From positions 434,001-498,000 of the forward strand of contig NZ_JAATJK010000001.1 of assembly GCF_011927785.1 (NCBI RefSeq): 64,000 nucleotides of DNA. Reading direction: 5' to 3'. Under the pieces are notes generated by a model that ran no database searches, was not told the DNA's origin, and was given only the letters and a program-made list of their open reading frames with translations. Below are positions 53,079 to 63,295 of the stretch, one piece after another (within the stretch, counting starts at the first letter, position 1; each line of letters starts with the position of its first letter). The position numbers and the translations under genes were made by a program. Origin of the DNA: Micromonospora profundi. Its GTDB lineage: Bacteria > Actinomycetota > Actinomycetes > Mycobacteriales > Micromonosporaceae.

Positions 53079-54059
53079 ATGGGCGACGTGACCCCGGCCA
53101 GCCTCGCCCCCATTCTGCTCGTCCTCGGCGACGAGGAGCTGCTCGCCACGCGCGCGGTGACCGAAGCCGTCGAACGTGCCCGCAGTGTCGACGCCCAGGT
53201 GGACGTCCGCGAGTACCAGGCAGCCGTGCTCACCGTCGGCGAGATCGCCGAGATGCTCAGCCCGTCGCTGTTCGGTGGGCGGCGGCTGCTCATCCTGCGT
53301 TCCGGCCAGGACGCCCGGAAGGATCTGGTCGCCGCGCTGCTGGCGTACGCGAGGAATCCCGACCCGGAGGTCCAACTGCTGGTGCTGCACCTGGGCGGCG
53401 CCAAGGGCAAGGCGTTCGCCGACGGCCTGCGGTCGGCCGGTGCCACAGTGGTCCCGGCGGCCAAACTCAAGGGGCACCGCGAGCGGGTGGCCTTCGTCCG
53501 TGACGAGATCCGCCGGGCCGGCGGCAAGTGCACCGACGACGCCGCCGAAGCGCTGATCGCTGCGGTCGGCAACGACCTTCGCGAGCTGGCCGCCGCCTGC
53601 TCCCAGCTCATCGCCGACACCGATGGGCGGATCAGCGCCGACACGGTCTCCCGTTACTACCGGGGCCGGGTCGAGGTGACCGGCTTCACGGTGGCGGACG
53701 CCACGATGGTCGGCGACGTGCCCGGGGCTCTGGAGGCGCTGCGGTGGGCCCTGCATGTCGGCGTCGACCCGGTGCCCATCGCGGATGCGCTCGCCGACGG
53801 TGTGCGTACGGTGGCCCGGGTCGCGTCAGCCGGGCGAGGTAACGCGTACCAGTTGGCAAGCAGCCTGGGCATGCCAGCCTGGAAGATCGAGCGGGCGCAG
53901 CGGCAGGGGCGGGGCTGGACCCCGGAGGGACTGGTCCGGGCCATGCAGGTCGCCGCCGAGTGCAACGCGGCCGTCAAGGGTGGCTCGGACGACAGGGCGT
54001 ACGCCCTGGAGCGCGCGGTCTTCTCGGTCGCGGCGGCCCGGCAGGGCAGCAGCCGGTGA
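53079..54059 (+). CDS. holA: DNA polymerase III delta subunit
   Basis: Clamp-loader subunit that opens the sliding clamp. The 326-aa protein shows the HolA pattern: ILLVLGDEELLATRAVTEAV at the N-terminus, SLFGGRRLLILRSGQDARKD, LLVLHLGGAKGKAFADGLRS, LAAACSQLIADTDGRISADT and a C-terminal collar domain. ATG at 53079 (GTG 53088 is possible); no strong ribosome site. The conserved comEA-comEC-holA order continues across the element. Confidence 0.92.
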   Translation: MGDVTPASLAPILLVLGDEELLATRAVTEAVERARSVDAQVDVREYQAAVLTVGEIAEMLSPSLFGGRRLLILRSGQDARKDLVAALLAYARNPDPEVQLLVLHLGGAKGKAFADGLRSAGATVVPAAKLKGHRERVAFVRDEIRRAGGKCTDDAAEALIAAVGNDLRELAAACSQLIADTDGRISADTVSRYYRGRVEVTGFTVADATMVGDVPGALEALRWALHVGVDPVPIADALADGVRTVARVASAGRGNAYQLASSLGMPAWKIERAQRQGRGWTPEGLVRAMQVAAECNAAVKGGSDDRAYALERAVFSVAAARQGSSR

Positions 54060-54472
54060 CGGGACCGAACCGTACGGCGTGGGCCACCATCCCGGCCGAC
54101 GAGGAGCGTTACCGGCCGCTCTATGCCCGGCTCCTCGGCCTGCGGTTCGTCAACCCCGGCGGGGTGCTCTGCTTCCTCTTCTTCGAGGGCACCATCGCCC
54201 TGGCGGTGCTGCTGGCCCTCGCGGAGTTGGTCACCTGGTGGGCGGTGCTGGTGCTGCCGCTTGTGGTGGCGGCGATGGTCAAGCTCAACGACATGGTGGC
54301 CGCGACCGTCGTCCGGTCCGCCGCACTCGTACCTGAGCAGGAGCGGGACCGCTTCCGCAGGCAGATGGAGCCTGTCGTCGGCCGGGCCCGGGTCGAGTGG
54401 ATCCCGCACAGCGTGCCTGGAGCAGTCGTGGTGGATGCCGCGCCAGCGCCCCCGCCGTCCCAACCTCAGTAG
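54056..54472 (+). CDS. Small two-helix membrane protein
   Basis: A 138-aa protein from GTG 54056, overlapping the holA stop (GTGA). An N-terminal soluble part (IPADEERYRPLYARLLGLRF) precedes two hydrophobic helices at ~36-58 and 62-80 (VLCFLFFEGTIALAVLLALA; WWAVLVLPLVVAAMVKLN). A cytoplasmic tail with RRQMEPVVGRARVEWIP follows. No family recognised. Followed by terminators between it and the convergent rpsT. Confidence 0.8.
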   Translation: MTGPNRTAWATIPADEERYRPLYARLLGLRFVNPGGVLCFLFFEGTIALAVLLALAELVTWWAVLVLPLVVAAMVKLNDMVAATVVRSAALVPEQERDRFRRQMEPVVGRARVEWIPHSVPGAVVVDAAPAPPPSQPQ

Positions 54473-54575
54473 ATCTTGGAGTGGAACGGCCCCTCCAGGG
54501 GCGCTTTCTCACCAAGATCTCGAAGCCCGGTGGAACGCTGGATATGCGGAAGCCCCGGACCGGGGTCCGGGGCTT
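54471..54575. terminator. Two stem-loops between the membrane protein gene and rpsT
   Basis: AGATCTTGG at 54471-54479 pairs with CCAAGATCT at 54512-54520, enclosing GCCCCT-CC-AGGGGC. A second hairpin, AAGCCCCGGAC at 54550-54560 with GTCCGGGGCTT at 54565-54575, serves the convergent rpsT. Confidence 0.8.
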
Positions 54576-54599
54576 TCCGAATTCAGTCTGACAGGAGCG

Positions 54600-54866
54600 T
54601 CAGGCGGAGAGCGCAACCACGCGCTTTGCGATCGCGGACTTGCGGTTCGCGGCCTGGTTGGAGTGGATCACGCCCTTGCTGACGGCCTTGTCCAGCTTGC
54701 GCGAGGCCTCCTGCATGAGCGCGGTGGCCTTCTCGACGTCACCGGCCTCAGCAGCCTCGTTGAACTTCCGGACGGCGGTCTTCAGCGACGACTTGACCGA
54801 CTTGTTGCGCAGCCGGGCCTTCTCGTTCTGCCGGTTGCGCTTGATCTGGGACTTGATGTTCGCCAC
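54600..54866 (-). CDS. rpsT: 30S ribosomal protein S20
   Basis: The 88-aa protein begins [20 protein letters not shown] and ends [20 protein letters not shown], the S20 pattern of three long helices binding 16S rRNA. ATG at 54866 with AGACGAGGC upstream. Monocistronic, flanked by terminators. Confidence 0.97.
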   Translation of the reverse strand: MANIKSQIKRNRQNEKARLRNKSVKSSLKTAVRKFNEAAEAGDVEKATALMQEASRKLDKAVSKGVIHSNQAANRKSAIAKRVVALSA

Positions 54867-55041
54867 GCGACAGCCTCGTCTTGATAGCTCGGGTTGGTCA
54901 GCTTAAGTGCGCGGGATGACGAACATGCGTCAACGCTGCGCGAAGAGCCAGGTTACCAGGTCGCCCGGGACGAGCCAAAACGGCTCGACCGCCGAGCGGC
55001 CGACCCCGGCTCGCCGGGGACCACAATACGCCCTGGCCGCG

Positions 55042-56022
55042 TCACGCCCAGCCCTGGCGTCGGGCAAGCCAGTCGAGCGCCTGCCCGCCGCTGCGTCGTC
55101 TGTGCGCCGTGAGGTGCGGGGGCACCGTCGCCGGTGCCGCGTCCGCCCCGGTGAGGTAGTAGCCGGCGAGCGCCGCCAGGGTGGCGTCGAGGGCGTCCGG
55201 GGGCGCATCGGCGGTGGTCGGGTGCGCGGCGAAGAGCCGGTCGGCGTCCAGCCCGTCGGCGTACGCGCTGAGCAGCAGCCCGGCCACGTCGAACCAGGCC
55301 GGCCCGGAACACGCCCAGGTCCAGTCGCAGAACCAGGCCCGGCCGTCCATGTCGACGAGCACGTTGTCTCCCCGCAGGTCGCCGTGGATCAGCCCGGGCG
55401 ACCGGGCGGCGTACCGGGGGAGTTGGGACTCCAGCTCCACCAGGTCGGGCAGCCGACCCCGCACGTGCACGGGCAGCGCCGGGGCGGGCTCCCTGCCGGC
55501 GGCGACCTCCTCCCACCACAGGATGTCCGAGCGGGCCAGGTCGGCGAGGTGCGGCAGGCCGAGCGCCGTGAGCGCGGCAGGTGGGTCGGCCAGCGCGGCG
55601 GCGACCTCGGCGTACCCGGCGAGCGTGGCCTCCAGCTCGGCAGGCGTCCAGGGCCGGAGGGGGCTGTGCCCGTCGACCGCGTCGGTGCAGAGCACGAACC
55701 ATCCGGCCTCGTACAGCGTCCACCGGAGGCGGGGCGCGGGCAGGCCGACCGGCAGCCGGTCGAGGATCGCGGCCTCCCGGGCGTACGAGTCGACAAGGTG
55801 CGCTTGCCCCGCGCTGGCCGCCGCCTTGACGAAGACCCTGCCCCCGTCGGCGGTGTCGAGCACGGCGGCGAAGCCCCCTGTGAAACCGGCGGCGGCGACC
55901 CGGGCGGCGACCACCGCCGCGCCGAGACGGTCGGCTATCGCGTACCGCAGCGCCGCAGGCAGCGCCGACCACGGCGGGCGCGGCACGCCCGCGTGGGGCG
56001 GAGTCGGCGGGGAGGACACCAC
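55042..56022 (-). CDS. Aminoglycoside phosphotransferase-like kinase
   Basis: A 326-aa protein of the APH / protein-kinase-like fold. Seen motifs: N-lobe GGFAAVLDTADGGRVFVKAA, catalytic loop LIHGDLRGDNVLVDMDGRAW (HGDLRxxN) and the metal-binding FCDWTWACSGP. Starts at GTG 56022 or 56019; no clear ribosome site. Despite the name, such kinases in actinobacteria usually act on unknown small molecules (choline, sugars). Resistance is not implied. Divergent from the DUF4240 gene. Confidence 0.88.
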   Translation of the reverse strand: MVSSPPTPPHAGVPRPPWSALPAALRYAIADRLGAAVVAARVAAAGFTGGFAAVLDTADGGRVFVKAAASAGQAHLVDSYAREAAILDRLPVGLPAPRLRWTLYEAGWFVLCTDAVDGHSPLRPWTPAELEATLAGYAEVAAALADPPAALTALGLPHLADLARSDILWWEEVAAGREPAPALPVHVRGRLPDLVELESQLPRYAARSPGLIHGDLRGDNVLVDMDGRAWFCDWTWACSGPAWFDVAGLLLSAYADGLDADRLFAAHPTTADAPPDALDATLAALAGYYLTGADAAPATVPPHLTAHRRRSGGQALDWLARRQGWA

Positions 56023-56080
56023 ACCATGCTGCCCCGGGGTACGTGCGCGACGCGCGGCGACACTGCCAGACTGCCAAACC

Positions 56081-56617
56081 ATGAGGACCGAGGACTTCTG
56101 GCAGCTGATCGACGAGGCCCGCGCCGGTGGCGGGGGAGAGCCCGGCCCGGTCGCCGCGCGGGCCGTCGCCCTGCTCGCCGAGCGCGACCCGGAGGACATC
56201 ATCGGGTACGCGCGCCACCAGACGAGGGTGCTTGCCGCCTCGCACAAGGCGGACCTGTGGGGTGCGGCGTACCTGATCAACGGCGGCGCCTCGGCGGAGG
56301 GCTTCGAGTACTTCCGGGGCTGGCTGATGACCCAGGGTCGGACGGTCTTCGCCCGTGCGGTCAGCGACCCGGACTCGCTGGCGGAGCTGCCGCAGGTGCG
56401 GGCCGCCTCGCTCAGTGGCGAGGAGTTCTCCGCCGAGCAGATGCTGTCGGTGCCCTGGGACGCGTACCGCAAGGCCACCGCCACCGAACTTCCGGCGGAC
56501 CGCGACCCGGTGCGTACCCCGGATCTCAACGACTTCTGGGACTTCGACGACGAGGAGGAGGCCGGCCGACGGCTGCCCAGGCTGGCCGCGCTCTTCGTCG
56601 AGCCGCCCCTGGAGTGA
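56081..56617 (+). CDS. DUF4240 protein
   Basis: A 178-aa soluble protein starting MRTEDFWQLIDEARA, with LWGAAYLINGGASAEGFEYF and RGWLMTQGRTVFARAVSDPD, ending DFWDFDDEEEAGRRLPRLAA. These match DUF4240. ATG at 56081; the ribosome site is weak. Function unknown; relatives are found near polymorphic toxin immunity genes in some genomes, but no toxin is seen here. Confidence 0.88.
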   Translation: MRTEDFWQLIDEARAGGGGEPGPVAARAVALLAERDPEDIIGYARHQTRVLAASHKADLWGAAYLINGGASAEGFEYFRGWLMTQGRTVFARAVSDPDSLAELPQVRAASLSGEEFSAEQMLSVPWDAYRKATATELPADRDPVRTPDLNDFWDFDDEEEAGRRLPRLAALFVEPPLE

Positions 56618-56733
56618 GGGGTTCTCGGACTGATCCATCGCCCGCACAGTGGGCGTACCCCGGCGGCGTGGGAACATAGAGGGGGTCGGCGGCGCGCCGG
56701 CCTGTTCACGTCAGCCGACCAGAACGGACCGCT

Positions 56734-58611
<1,878 letters not shown>

Positions 58612-58876
58612 TCACGCCGCCGAGGTCCTGGCCCGCATCGCCGACCCGGACCTGCGGGCCCGCCGTCTCCTCGTCGTCGGCCCCTCCAGGCGCTCGATGA
58701 CGCCGCCCGGTGGCGGGCTGCCGGGTGTGGGCGGCGTGCCGGCGGAGAAATTTTTCGCCCTGCAGTCCTCGGCCGGCAACCCGGTCGCAGGGCCGTTGAC
58801 CTGTGTGGACGCGCTCCCAGCCCAACCGACGCAGCCCTCCGGCATTGACGTCTGCCGCTCGTTTCCCGGTGAGTCG
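58612..58876. other. Intergenic region after lepA
   Basis: No convincing gene. At 58741-58759 is an AT-centred palindrome GGCGGAGAAATTTTTCGCC, probably the lepA terminator or a small dispersed palindrome. The rest is high-GC sequence without recognised signals. Confidence 0.5.
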
Positions 58877-58902
58877 GTTTGGTTTTTCGGGCGGTCGGGA
58901 AC
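58877..58902 (+). promoter_or_regulatory. SigB-like promoter of the first glsB copy
   Basis: GTTT at 58877-58880, 16 bases, then GGGAAC at 58897-58902. The arrangement resembles the actinobacterial general-stress sigma B promoter (GTTT, 14-16, GGGTAW), with GGGAAC as a one-to-two-base departure. The same pair at the same spacing stands before the second copy. Confidence 0.5.
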
Positions 58903-58966
58903 TTAGCGGTCACGACAGGAAGCACACACACATCGTGTGTCGGACATTCTTAGAAGGAGGGCGACC

Positions 58967-59251
58967 GTGGAGCTCACCGTGTGGGGCATCATCACCGCCA
59001 TCGTTGTTGGTCTCATCGTCGGGGCCCTGGGCCGCCTGGTCGTCCCGGGCCGGCAGAACATGCCGATCTGGCTGCACCTGCTGATCGGTGTCGGCGCGGC
59101 CCTGCTGGGCACGGTGCTGGCGCGGGCGATCGGTATCGCGACCGAGACCGCCGGCATCGACTGGACTGAGCTGCTGGTGCAGGTCGTCGTGGCTGCCATT
59201 GCCGTCGCGCTTGTCGCCGGCGTGGGTGGTCGCCGCCGAGTCACCCGGTAA
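58967..59251 (+). CDS. GlsB/YeaQ/YmgE family stress-response membrane protein, copy A
   Basis: A 94-aa protein of three transmembrane helices: VELTVWGIITAIVVGLIVGA, then GRLVVPGRQNMPIWLHLLIG and VGAALLGTVLARAIGI, and a last helix ELLVQVVVAAIAVALVAGVG. This is the transglycosylase-associated family, small glycine-rich proteins usually induced by stress. GTG at 58967 follows GAAGGAGGGCGACC. Its 5' leader has the dyad ACACA-CATCG-TGTGT. Copy B is nearly identical in coding region and leader. Confidence 0.92.
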   Translation: MELTVWGIITAIVVGLIVGALGRLVVPGRQNMPIWLHLLIGVGAALLGTVLARAIGIATETAGIDWTELLVQVVVAAIAVALVAGVGGRRRVTR

Positions 59252-59282
59252 CACAAGCACCACCGCGTACCACAGCAACCTT

Positions 59283-59318
59283 CGATGGGCGCCCGGCCGA
59301 CAGGTCGGGCGCCCATCG
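59283..59318 (+). terminator. Terminator of glsB copy A
   Basis: CGATGGGCGCCCG at 59283-59295 pairs perfectly with CGGGCGCCCATCG at 59306-59318. Confidence 0.82.
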
Positions 59319-59379
59319 GCGTTGCTGCCCGTCGGGGGCCAATCCCTCGACTCCACTCGCTGATCGACTCGGCATCCGT

Positions 59380-59418
59380 GAAATCGGGGTGTCCCCGGCA
59401 CCGGGACACCCCGATTTC
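59380..59418. repeat. 16-bp perfect hairpin between the glsB copies
   Basis: GAAATCGGGGTGTCCC at 59380-59395 is perfectly inverted at 59403-59418 with a 7-base loop. It lies between the duplicated genes and is not part of the duplicated unit. Probably a second terminator or dispersed palindrome. Confidence 0.75.
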
Positions 59419-59474
59419 ATGAATCCCGTGTTGATCAAAGCGTCTTCGGCGGCCGCCCGCGCGCATCGAAGTCG

Positions 59475-59500
59475 GTTTGAGTTTTCGGGCAGTCGGGAAC
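59475..59500 (+). promoter_or_regulatory. SigB-like promoter of the second glsB copy
   Basis: GTTT at 59475-59478, 16 bases, GGGAAC at 59495-59500, matching copy A in sequence and spacing, with several changes in the spacer. Conservation of the boxes while the spacer differs supports function. Confidence 0.5.
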
Positions 59501-59563
59501 TTAGCGGTCACGACAGGAAGCACACACATCTGTGTGTCAGACATTCTTAGAAGGAGAGCGACC

Positions 59564-59848
59564 GTGGAGCTCACCGTGTGGGGCATCATCACCGCCATCG
59601 TTGTTGGTCTCATCGTCGGAGCGCTCGGCCGCCTGGTCGTCCCGGGCCGGCAGAACATGCCGATCTGGCTGCACCTGCTGATCGGTGTCGGCGCGGCCCT
59701 GCTGGGCACGGTGCTGGCGCGGGCGATCGGTATCGCGACCGAGACCGCCGGCATCGACTGGGCCGAGCTGCTGGTGCAGGTGGTCGTCGCAGCCATCGCC
59801 GTCGCGCTCGTCGCCGGCGTGGGTCGCCGCCGCAGCGTCACCCGGTAA
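59564..59848 (+). CDS. GlsB/YeaQ/YmgE family stress-response membrane protein, copy B
   Basis: A 94-aa tandem duplicate of copy A; most differences are silent third-position changes, with T-to-A near residue 67 (GIDWAELLVQ) and a changed end (VGRRRSVTR). Leader dyad is CACACA-CATC-TGTGTG. GTG at 59564 follows AAGGAGAGCGACC. Three membrane helices as in copy A. The duplication probably raises dosage of this stress protein. Confidence 0.92.
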   Translation: MELTVWGIITAIVVGLIVGALGRLVVPGRQNMPIWLHLLIGVGAALLGTVLARAIGIATETAGIDWAELLVQVVVAAIAVALVAGVGRRRSVTR

Positions 59849-59931
59849 CGAGCCACGCGGCGCCAGCCGGCAGCGAGTGCCAGCCGGTTACGAGCGCGCC
59901 AGCCGGTAACAACCTCGCATCAGCCGTACTA

Positions 59932-59968
59932 CGAAAGAACGCCCGGCCCCCGGCCGGGCGTTCTTTCG
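59932..59968 (+). terminator. 17-bp perfect terminator of glsB copy B
   Basis: CGAAAGAACGCCCGGCC at 59932-59948 pairs perfectly with GGCCGGGCGTTCTTTCG at 59952-59968, leaving a three-base loop. The following 160 bases before the solute-binding protein gene hold its promoter region but no recognised operator. Confidence 0.85.
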
Positions 59969-60130
59969 TGGTGGAGTGCCCGAGTTCGCCCCGGCACCAC
60001 GGCTCTCCCCGTCGATGTGCTGCGGTACCGTCGCCACGCTTCGCCGGTCTGCCCACTGTCGTAAAGGAATTCTTCGTACTAAGGTGCGGCGGAGAAGGTT
60101 AGTTCCAGGCGGCGCGAGGGGAGAAGTGGC

Positions 60131-61417
60131 GTGAACAGGTGGAAACGGCTGGCCCCGGTCACCGCCGTGGTGGCCTCGGTCGCGATGGTGCTGACCGGCT
60201 GCGGAGGCTCCGGCGAGGACGCGGCCGACGACAGCAAGCTCACGGTATGGATGATGGGCGAGGGCGGCGACGCGCAGAACGCCTTCCTCGACTCGGTCGA
60301 GGCGGAGTTCCGGCAGAAGCACCCCGACACCGACGTGGTGGTGCAGTACATCCCCTGGCTCGAAGCGCCCAAGAAGTTCCAGGCGGCGCTCGCCGGCGGT
60401 GAGGGACCGGACATCACCGAGTTGGGCAACACCGAGACTCAGGGCTGGGCGGCCCAGGAAGCGCTCGCCGACGTCAGCGGCCGGATGGGCGGCTGGGCAG
60501 AAGGCAAGGACCTGCTGCCCGACCTCGTGAAGAACGCGCAGCTCGACGGCAAGCAGTACGGCGTGCCCTGGTACGCGGGCGTGCGAGCGATCTACTACCG
60601 CACCGACTGGTTCGCCGAAGCGGGCGTGCAGCCGCCGAAGACCTGGGACGACCTGGTCAGCGTGGCCAAGGCCGTGCAGGCGAAGAAGAAGGGCACCTAC
60701 GGCATCGCCCTGCCGGGCAACTCCGAGCTGCCCTTCTACTCGTTCCTCTGGGGTGCCGGTGGCGAGATCGCCAGCAACCAGGGCGGCGCCTGGAAGTCCG
60801 GCTACACCACTCCCGAGGCGCAGCGGGCCGTGAAGTTCTGGACCGACCTGGTGACGGTCCACAAGGTGGCCCCACCGGCCGCGGCCGGTTGGAACGAGAT
60901 CGACGCGCGTACCCAGTTCGCCACCGGCAAAGCCGCGATGGCCTTCGCCGGCAGCTGGCAGCAGGCCGCCATCAAGAAGGACAACCCCGAGATCGAGAAG
61001 GTCTGGGGTACGTTCCCGATCCCCGGCCCGGACGGCAAGGCCGCGCCCGCCTTCGCAGGTGGCTCGGACGTGGCGATCTGGAAGGACAGCGAGCGTCAGG
61101 ACCTGGCCTGGGACTACCTGACGGTGCTGCTGAACAAGAAGAACGCGCAGAGCTTCGCGAGCAGCCTCGGCTTCTTCCCGGTCTACCAGGATCTGGTCGC
61201 CGGTGACACGTACGCCAACGACAAGGTGATGGCCGCGTTCGCCACCACAATGCAGAACACCAAGCTCACGCCGCTCACCCCGAAGTGGGTGGAGGTCAGC
61301 CGGACCAAGACGGTGACCCAGGCGATGAACAGCTCGGTCATGAAGGGCCAGAAGACGGTCGAGAAGGCCACCGCCGACGCGGCCGCCGAGATGGAAGGCA
61401 TTCTGAACAGCAAGTGA
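60131..61417 (+). CDS. Sugar ABC transporter solute-binding lipoprotein
   Basis: Captures a sugar outside the membrane for the two permeases that follow. The 428-aa protein has a lipoprotein signal (VTAVVASVAMVLTGCGGSGE, lipobox LTGC, Cys~23) and the family-1 solute-binding pattern: LTVWMMGEGGDAQNAFLDSV, GPDITELGNTETQGWAAQEA, YGVPWYAGVRAIYYRTDWFA, FATGKAAMAFAGSW and AFAGGSDVAIWKDSERQDLA. GTG at 60131 with GGGGAGAAG upstream. Its stop overlaps the first permease start (GTGA). Ligand unknown; relatives bind oligosaccharides such as chitobiose or trehalose. Confidence 0.93.
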   Translation: MNRWKRLAPVTAVVASVAMVLTGCGGSGEDAADDSKLTVWMMGEGGDAQNAFLDSVEAEFRQKHPDTDVVVQYIPWLEAPKKFQAALAGGEGPDITELGNTETQGWAAQEALADVSGRMGGWAEGKDLLPDLVKNAQLDGKQYGVPWYAGVRAIYYRTDWFAEAGVQPPKTWDDLVSVAKAVQAKKKGTYGIALPGNSELPFYSFLWGAGGEIASNQGGAWKSGYTTPEAQRAVKFWTDLVTVHKVAPPAAAGWNEIDARTQFATGKAAMAFAGSWQQAAIKKDNPEIEKVWGTFPIPGPDGKAAPAFAGGSDVAIWKDSERQDLAWDYLTVLLNKKNAQSFASSLGFFPVYQDLVAGDTYANDKVMAAFATTMQNTKLTPLTPKWVEVSRTKTVTQAMNSSVMKGQKTVEKATADAAAEMEGILNSK

Positions 61418-62400
61418 GCCTCCTGACGAAGACCTCGGAGACGTCCGCCGCGCGGGAGACCCCCGCGCGGCGGCGTCGCCGGGTGGACCGCCTGCCCTAC
61501 CTGCTGCTCCTGCCCGCCCTGGTGATCATCGGGGTGTTGCTGCTCTGGCCGCTCGGCCAGGTGGTGACGATGTCCTTCTACCGGCTCAACAGCGTGCGGC
61601 AGTTGCGCGGCGACCGGGAGTGGCCCTGGGTGGGTCTCGGCAACTACATCGAGATCCTCACCGATCCGTTCTTCCTGACGGTGCTGCGCAACACCGTCCT
61701 GTTCGCGGCGGCAAACGTGCTGCTCACGATGGTGCTCGGCACCCTTGTCGGGCTGCTGCTCAACCGGCTCGGCCGAAAGATGGCCACCTTCGTGGCCAGT
61801 TGCGTGATGCTGGCGTGGGCCACCCCGGCGTTGACCGGCACCATCGTCTGGAAGTGGATCTTCGACGATACGAGTGGCCTGGTCACCTGGCTGTTCAACG
61901 CGCTGCCGGACGGGCTCTCCAACGCCCTGTTCGGCCGCAGTGACTGGACCGGCTACGGCTGGTTCAACTCGCCGCTGCTGTTCTTCGCCATCCTCACCCT
62001 TGTGGTGGTCTGGCACTCGTTCCCGTTCATCGCGGTGAGCGTGCTCGCCGGCCTGAAGAGCGTGCCGAGTGAGCTGCACGAGGCGGCCCGGGTGGACGGC
62101 GCGAGCCCGTGGCGGGTCTTCTGGAAGATCACGTTCCCGCTGCTGCGCCCGGTCTTCGGGATCCTGATCGTGCTCTCCACCATCTGGGACTTCAAGGTCT
62201 TCACCCAGCAGTTCGTGTTGGCCGGCGGCACCCAGGACCGGCCGACGTTCATGCTCTCCATCTACTCGTACGCCGAGGCGTTCTCGCCACCTCCGAAGTA
62301 CGGCCTCGGCGCGGCCATCGCGGTGATCCTCACGCTGATCCTGCTCGTCGTCACCGGCTTCTACGTACGGATGGTGCTCAGGCAGGAGGACGAGTCGTGA
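61414..62400 (+). CDS. Sugar ABC transporter permease (MalF-like)
   Basis: A 328-aa inner-membrane permease with six predicted helices, beginning LPYLLLLPALVIIGVLLLWP. The ATPase-contact EAA loop is ELHEAARVDGASPWRVFWKI. GTG at 61414 overlaps the binding-protein stop, and the stop overlaps the next permease. No ATPase gene is in the operon; in actinobacteria such importers share a general MsiK-type ATPase encoded elsewhere. Confidence 0.93.
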   Translation: MSLLTKTSETSAARETPARRRRRVDRLPYLLLLPALVIIGVLLLWPLGQVVTMSFYRLNSVRQLRGDREWPWVGLGNYIEILTDPFFLTVLRNTVLFAAANVLLTMVLGTLVGLLLNRLGRKMATFVASCVMLAWATPALTGTIVWKWIFDDTSGLVTWLFNALPDGLSNALFGRSDWTGYGWFNSPLLFFAILTLVVVWHSFPFIAVSVLAGLKSVPSELHEAARVDGASPWRVFWKITFPLLRPVFGILIVLSTIWDFKVFTQQFVLAGGTQDRPTFMLSIYSYAEAFSPPPKYGLGAAIAVILTLILLVVTGFYVRMVLRQEDES

Positions 62401-63227
62401 AGAAGATCGCCCTGAACGGCGCCGGGCTGCTGGTCGCGCTCTTCGCGGCCTTCCCGGTCTACTGGATGATCTCCACCTCGCTCAAGCCGAGCAGCGAGAT
62501 CTTCTCGTCCACCCCGCAGCCGGTGCCGGCCCATCCGACGCTCGCGCACTACCGGGAGATCCTGACCGGCAACCTCATCCCCGGCGTGAGCTTCCTCGAC
62601 TTCTTCCTCAACAGCGCGCTGGTGGCGGTCGCGACGGTGCTGCTCAGTGGCCTGGTCGCCCTGCTCGCCGCGACCGCGGTGGCCCGCTTCCGGTTCAAGC
62701 TGCGGACCAGCTTCCTGATCATGCTGCTGGTGGTGCAGATGATCCCGCTGGAAGCGCTCGTCATCCCGCTCTTCCTGATGATCCAGCGGCTCGGGCTCTA
62801 CAACACGCTGCCCAGCCTGATCCTCACGTACCTGGGCTTCTCGCTGCCGTTCGCGGTCTGGATGCTGCGCGGCTTCGTCGCCGCGGTCCCCAAGGAGCTG
62901 GAGGAGGCGGCGGCCATCGACGGGGCCAGCCGGGCACAGACGTTCCGGCTCGTGCTGTTCCCGCTCGTCGCGCCCGGCCTGGTGGCCACCAGCATCTTCT
63001 CGTTCATCACCGCGTGGAACGAGCTGATCTTCGCGTTGACGTTCATCAACGACCAGAGCCGCTACACACTGCCGGTGGCGATGACGTTCTTCTTCGGTCG
63101 CGACGACACCAACTGGGGTCCGGTCATGGCCGCCTCCACCCTGTTCACCCTGCCGGTCATCATCTTCTTCCTGCTGGTGCAGCGGCGAATGGTCTCCGGC
63201 CTGGTGGCCGGAGCCGTCAAGGGCTGA
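62397..63227 (+). CDS. Sugar ABC transporter permease (MalG-like)
   Basis: A 276-aa permease with six helices, starting VKKIALNGAGLLVALFAAFP and containing the EAA loop ELEEAAAIDGASRAQTFRLV. GTG at 62397 overlaps the previous stop (GTGA) with AGGAGGA ten bases upstream. Partner of the MalF-like permease. Third and last gene of the operon. Confidence 0.93.
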   Translation: MKKIALNGAGLLVALFAAFPVYWMISTSLKPSSEIFSSTPQPVPAHPTLAHYREILTGNLIPGVSFLDFFLNSALVAVATVLLSGLVALLAATAVARFRFKLRTSFLIMLLVVQMIPLEALVIPLFLMIQRLGLYNTLPSLILTYLGFSLPFAVWMLRGFVAAVPKELEEAAAIDGASRAQTFRLVLFPLVAPGLVATSIFSFITAWNELIFALTFINDQSRYTLPVAMTFFFGRDDTNWGPVMAASTLFTLPVIIFFLLVQRRMVSGLVAGAVKG

Positions 63228-63295
63228 CCGGCCCACGGCCCGCCGCGTCAGGCCACGGCGCGACGCACATGAGCCGCCGCCCTAAGCTGGCGGCC

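Noticed and set aside
54600..54906. Rightward open frame opposite rpsT
   Set aside because: Shadow of the strongly conserved S20 gene.
55042..56022. Antibiotic resistance gene
   Set aside because: The APH-like fold is shared by many kinases with other substrates; nothing here indicates aminoglycoside specificity.
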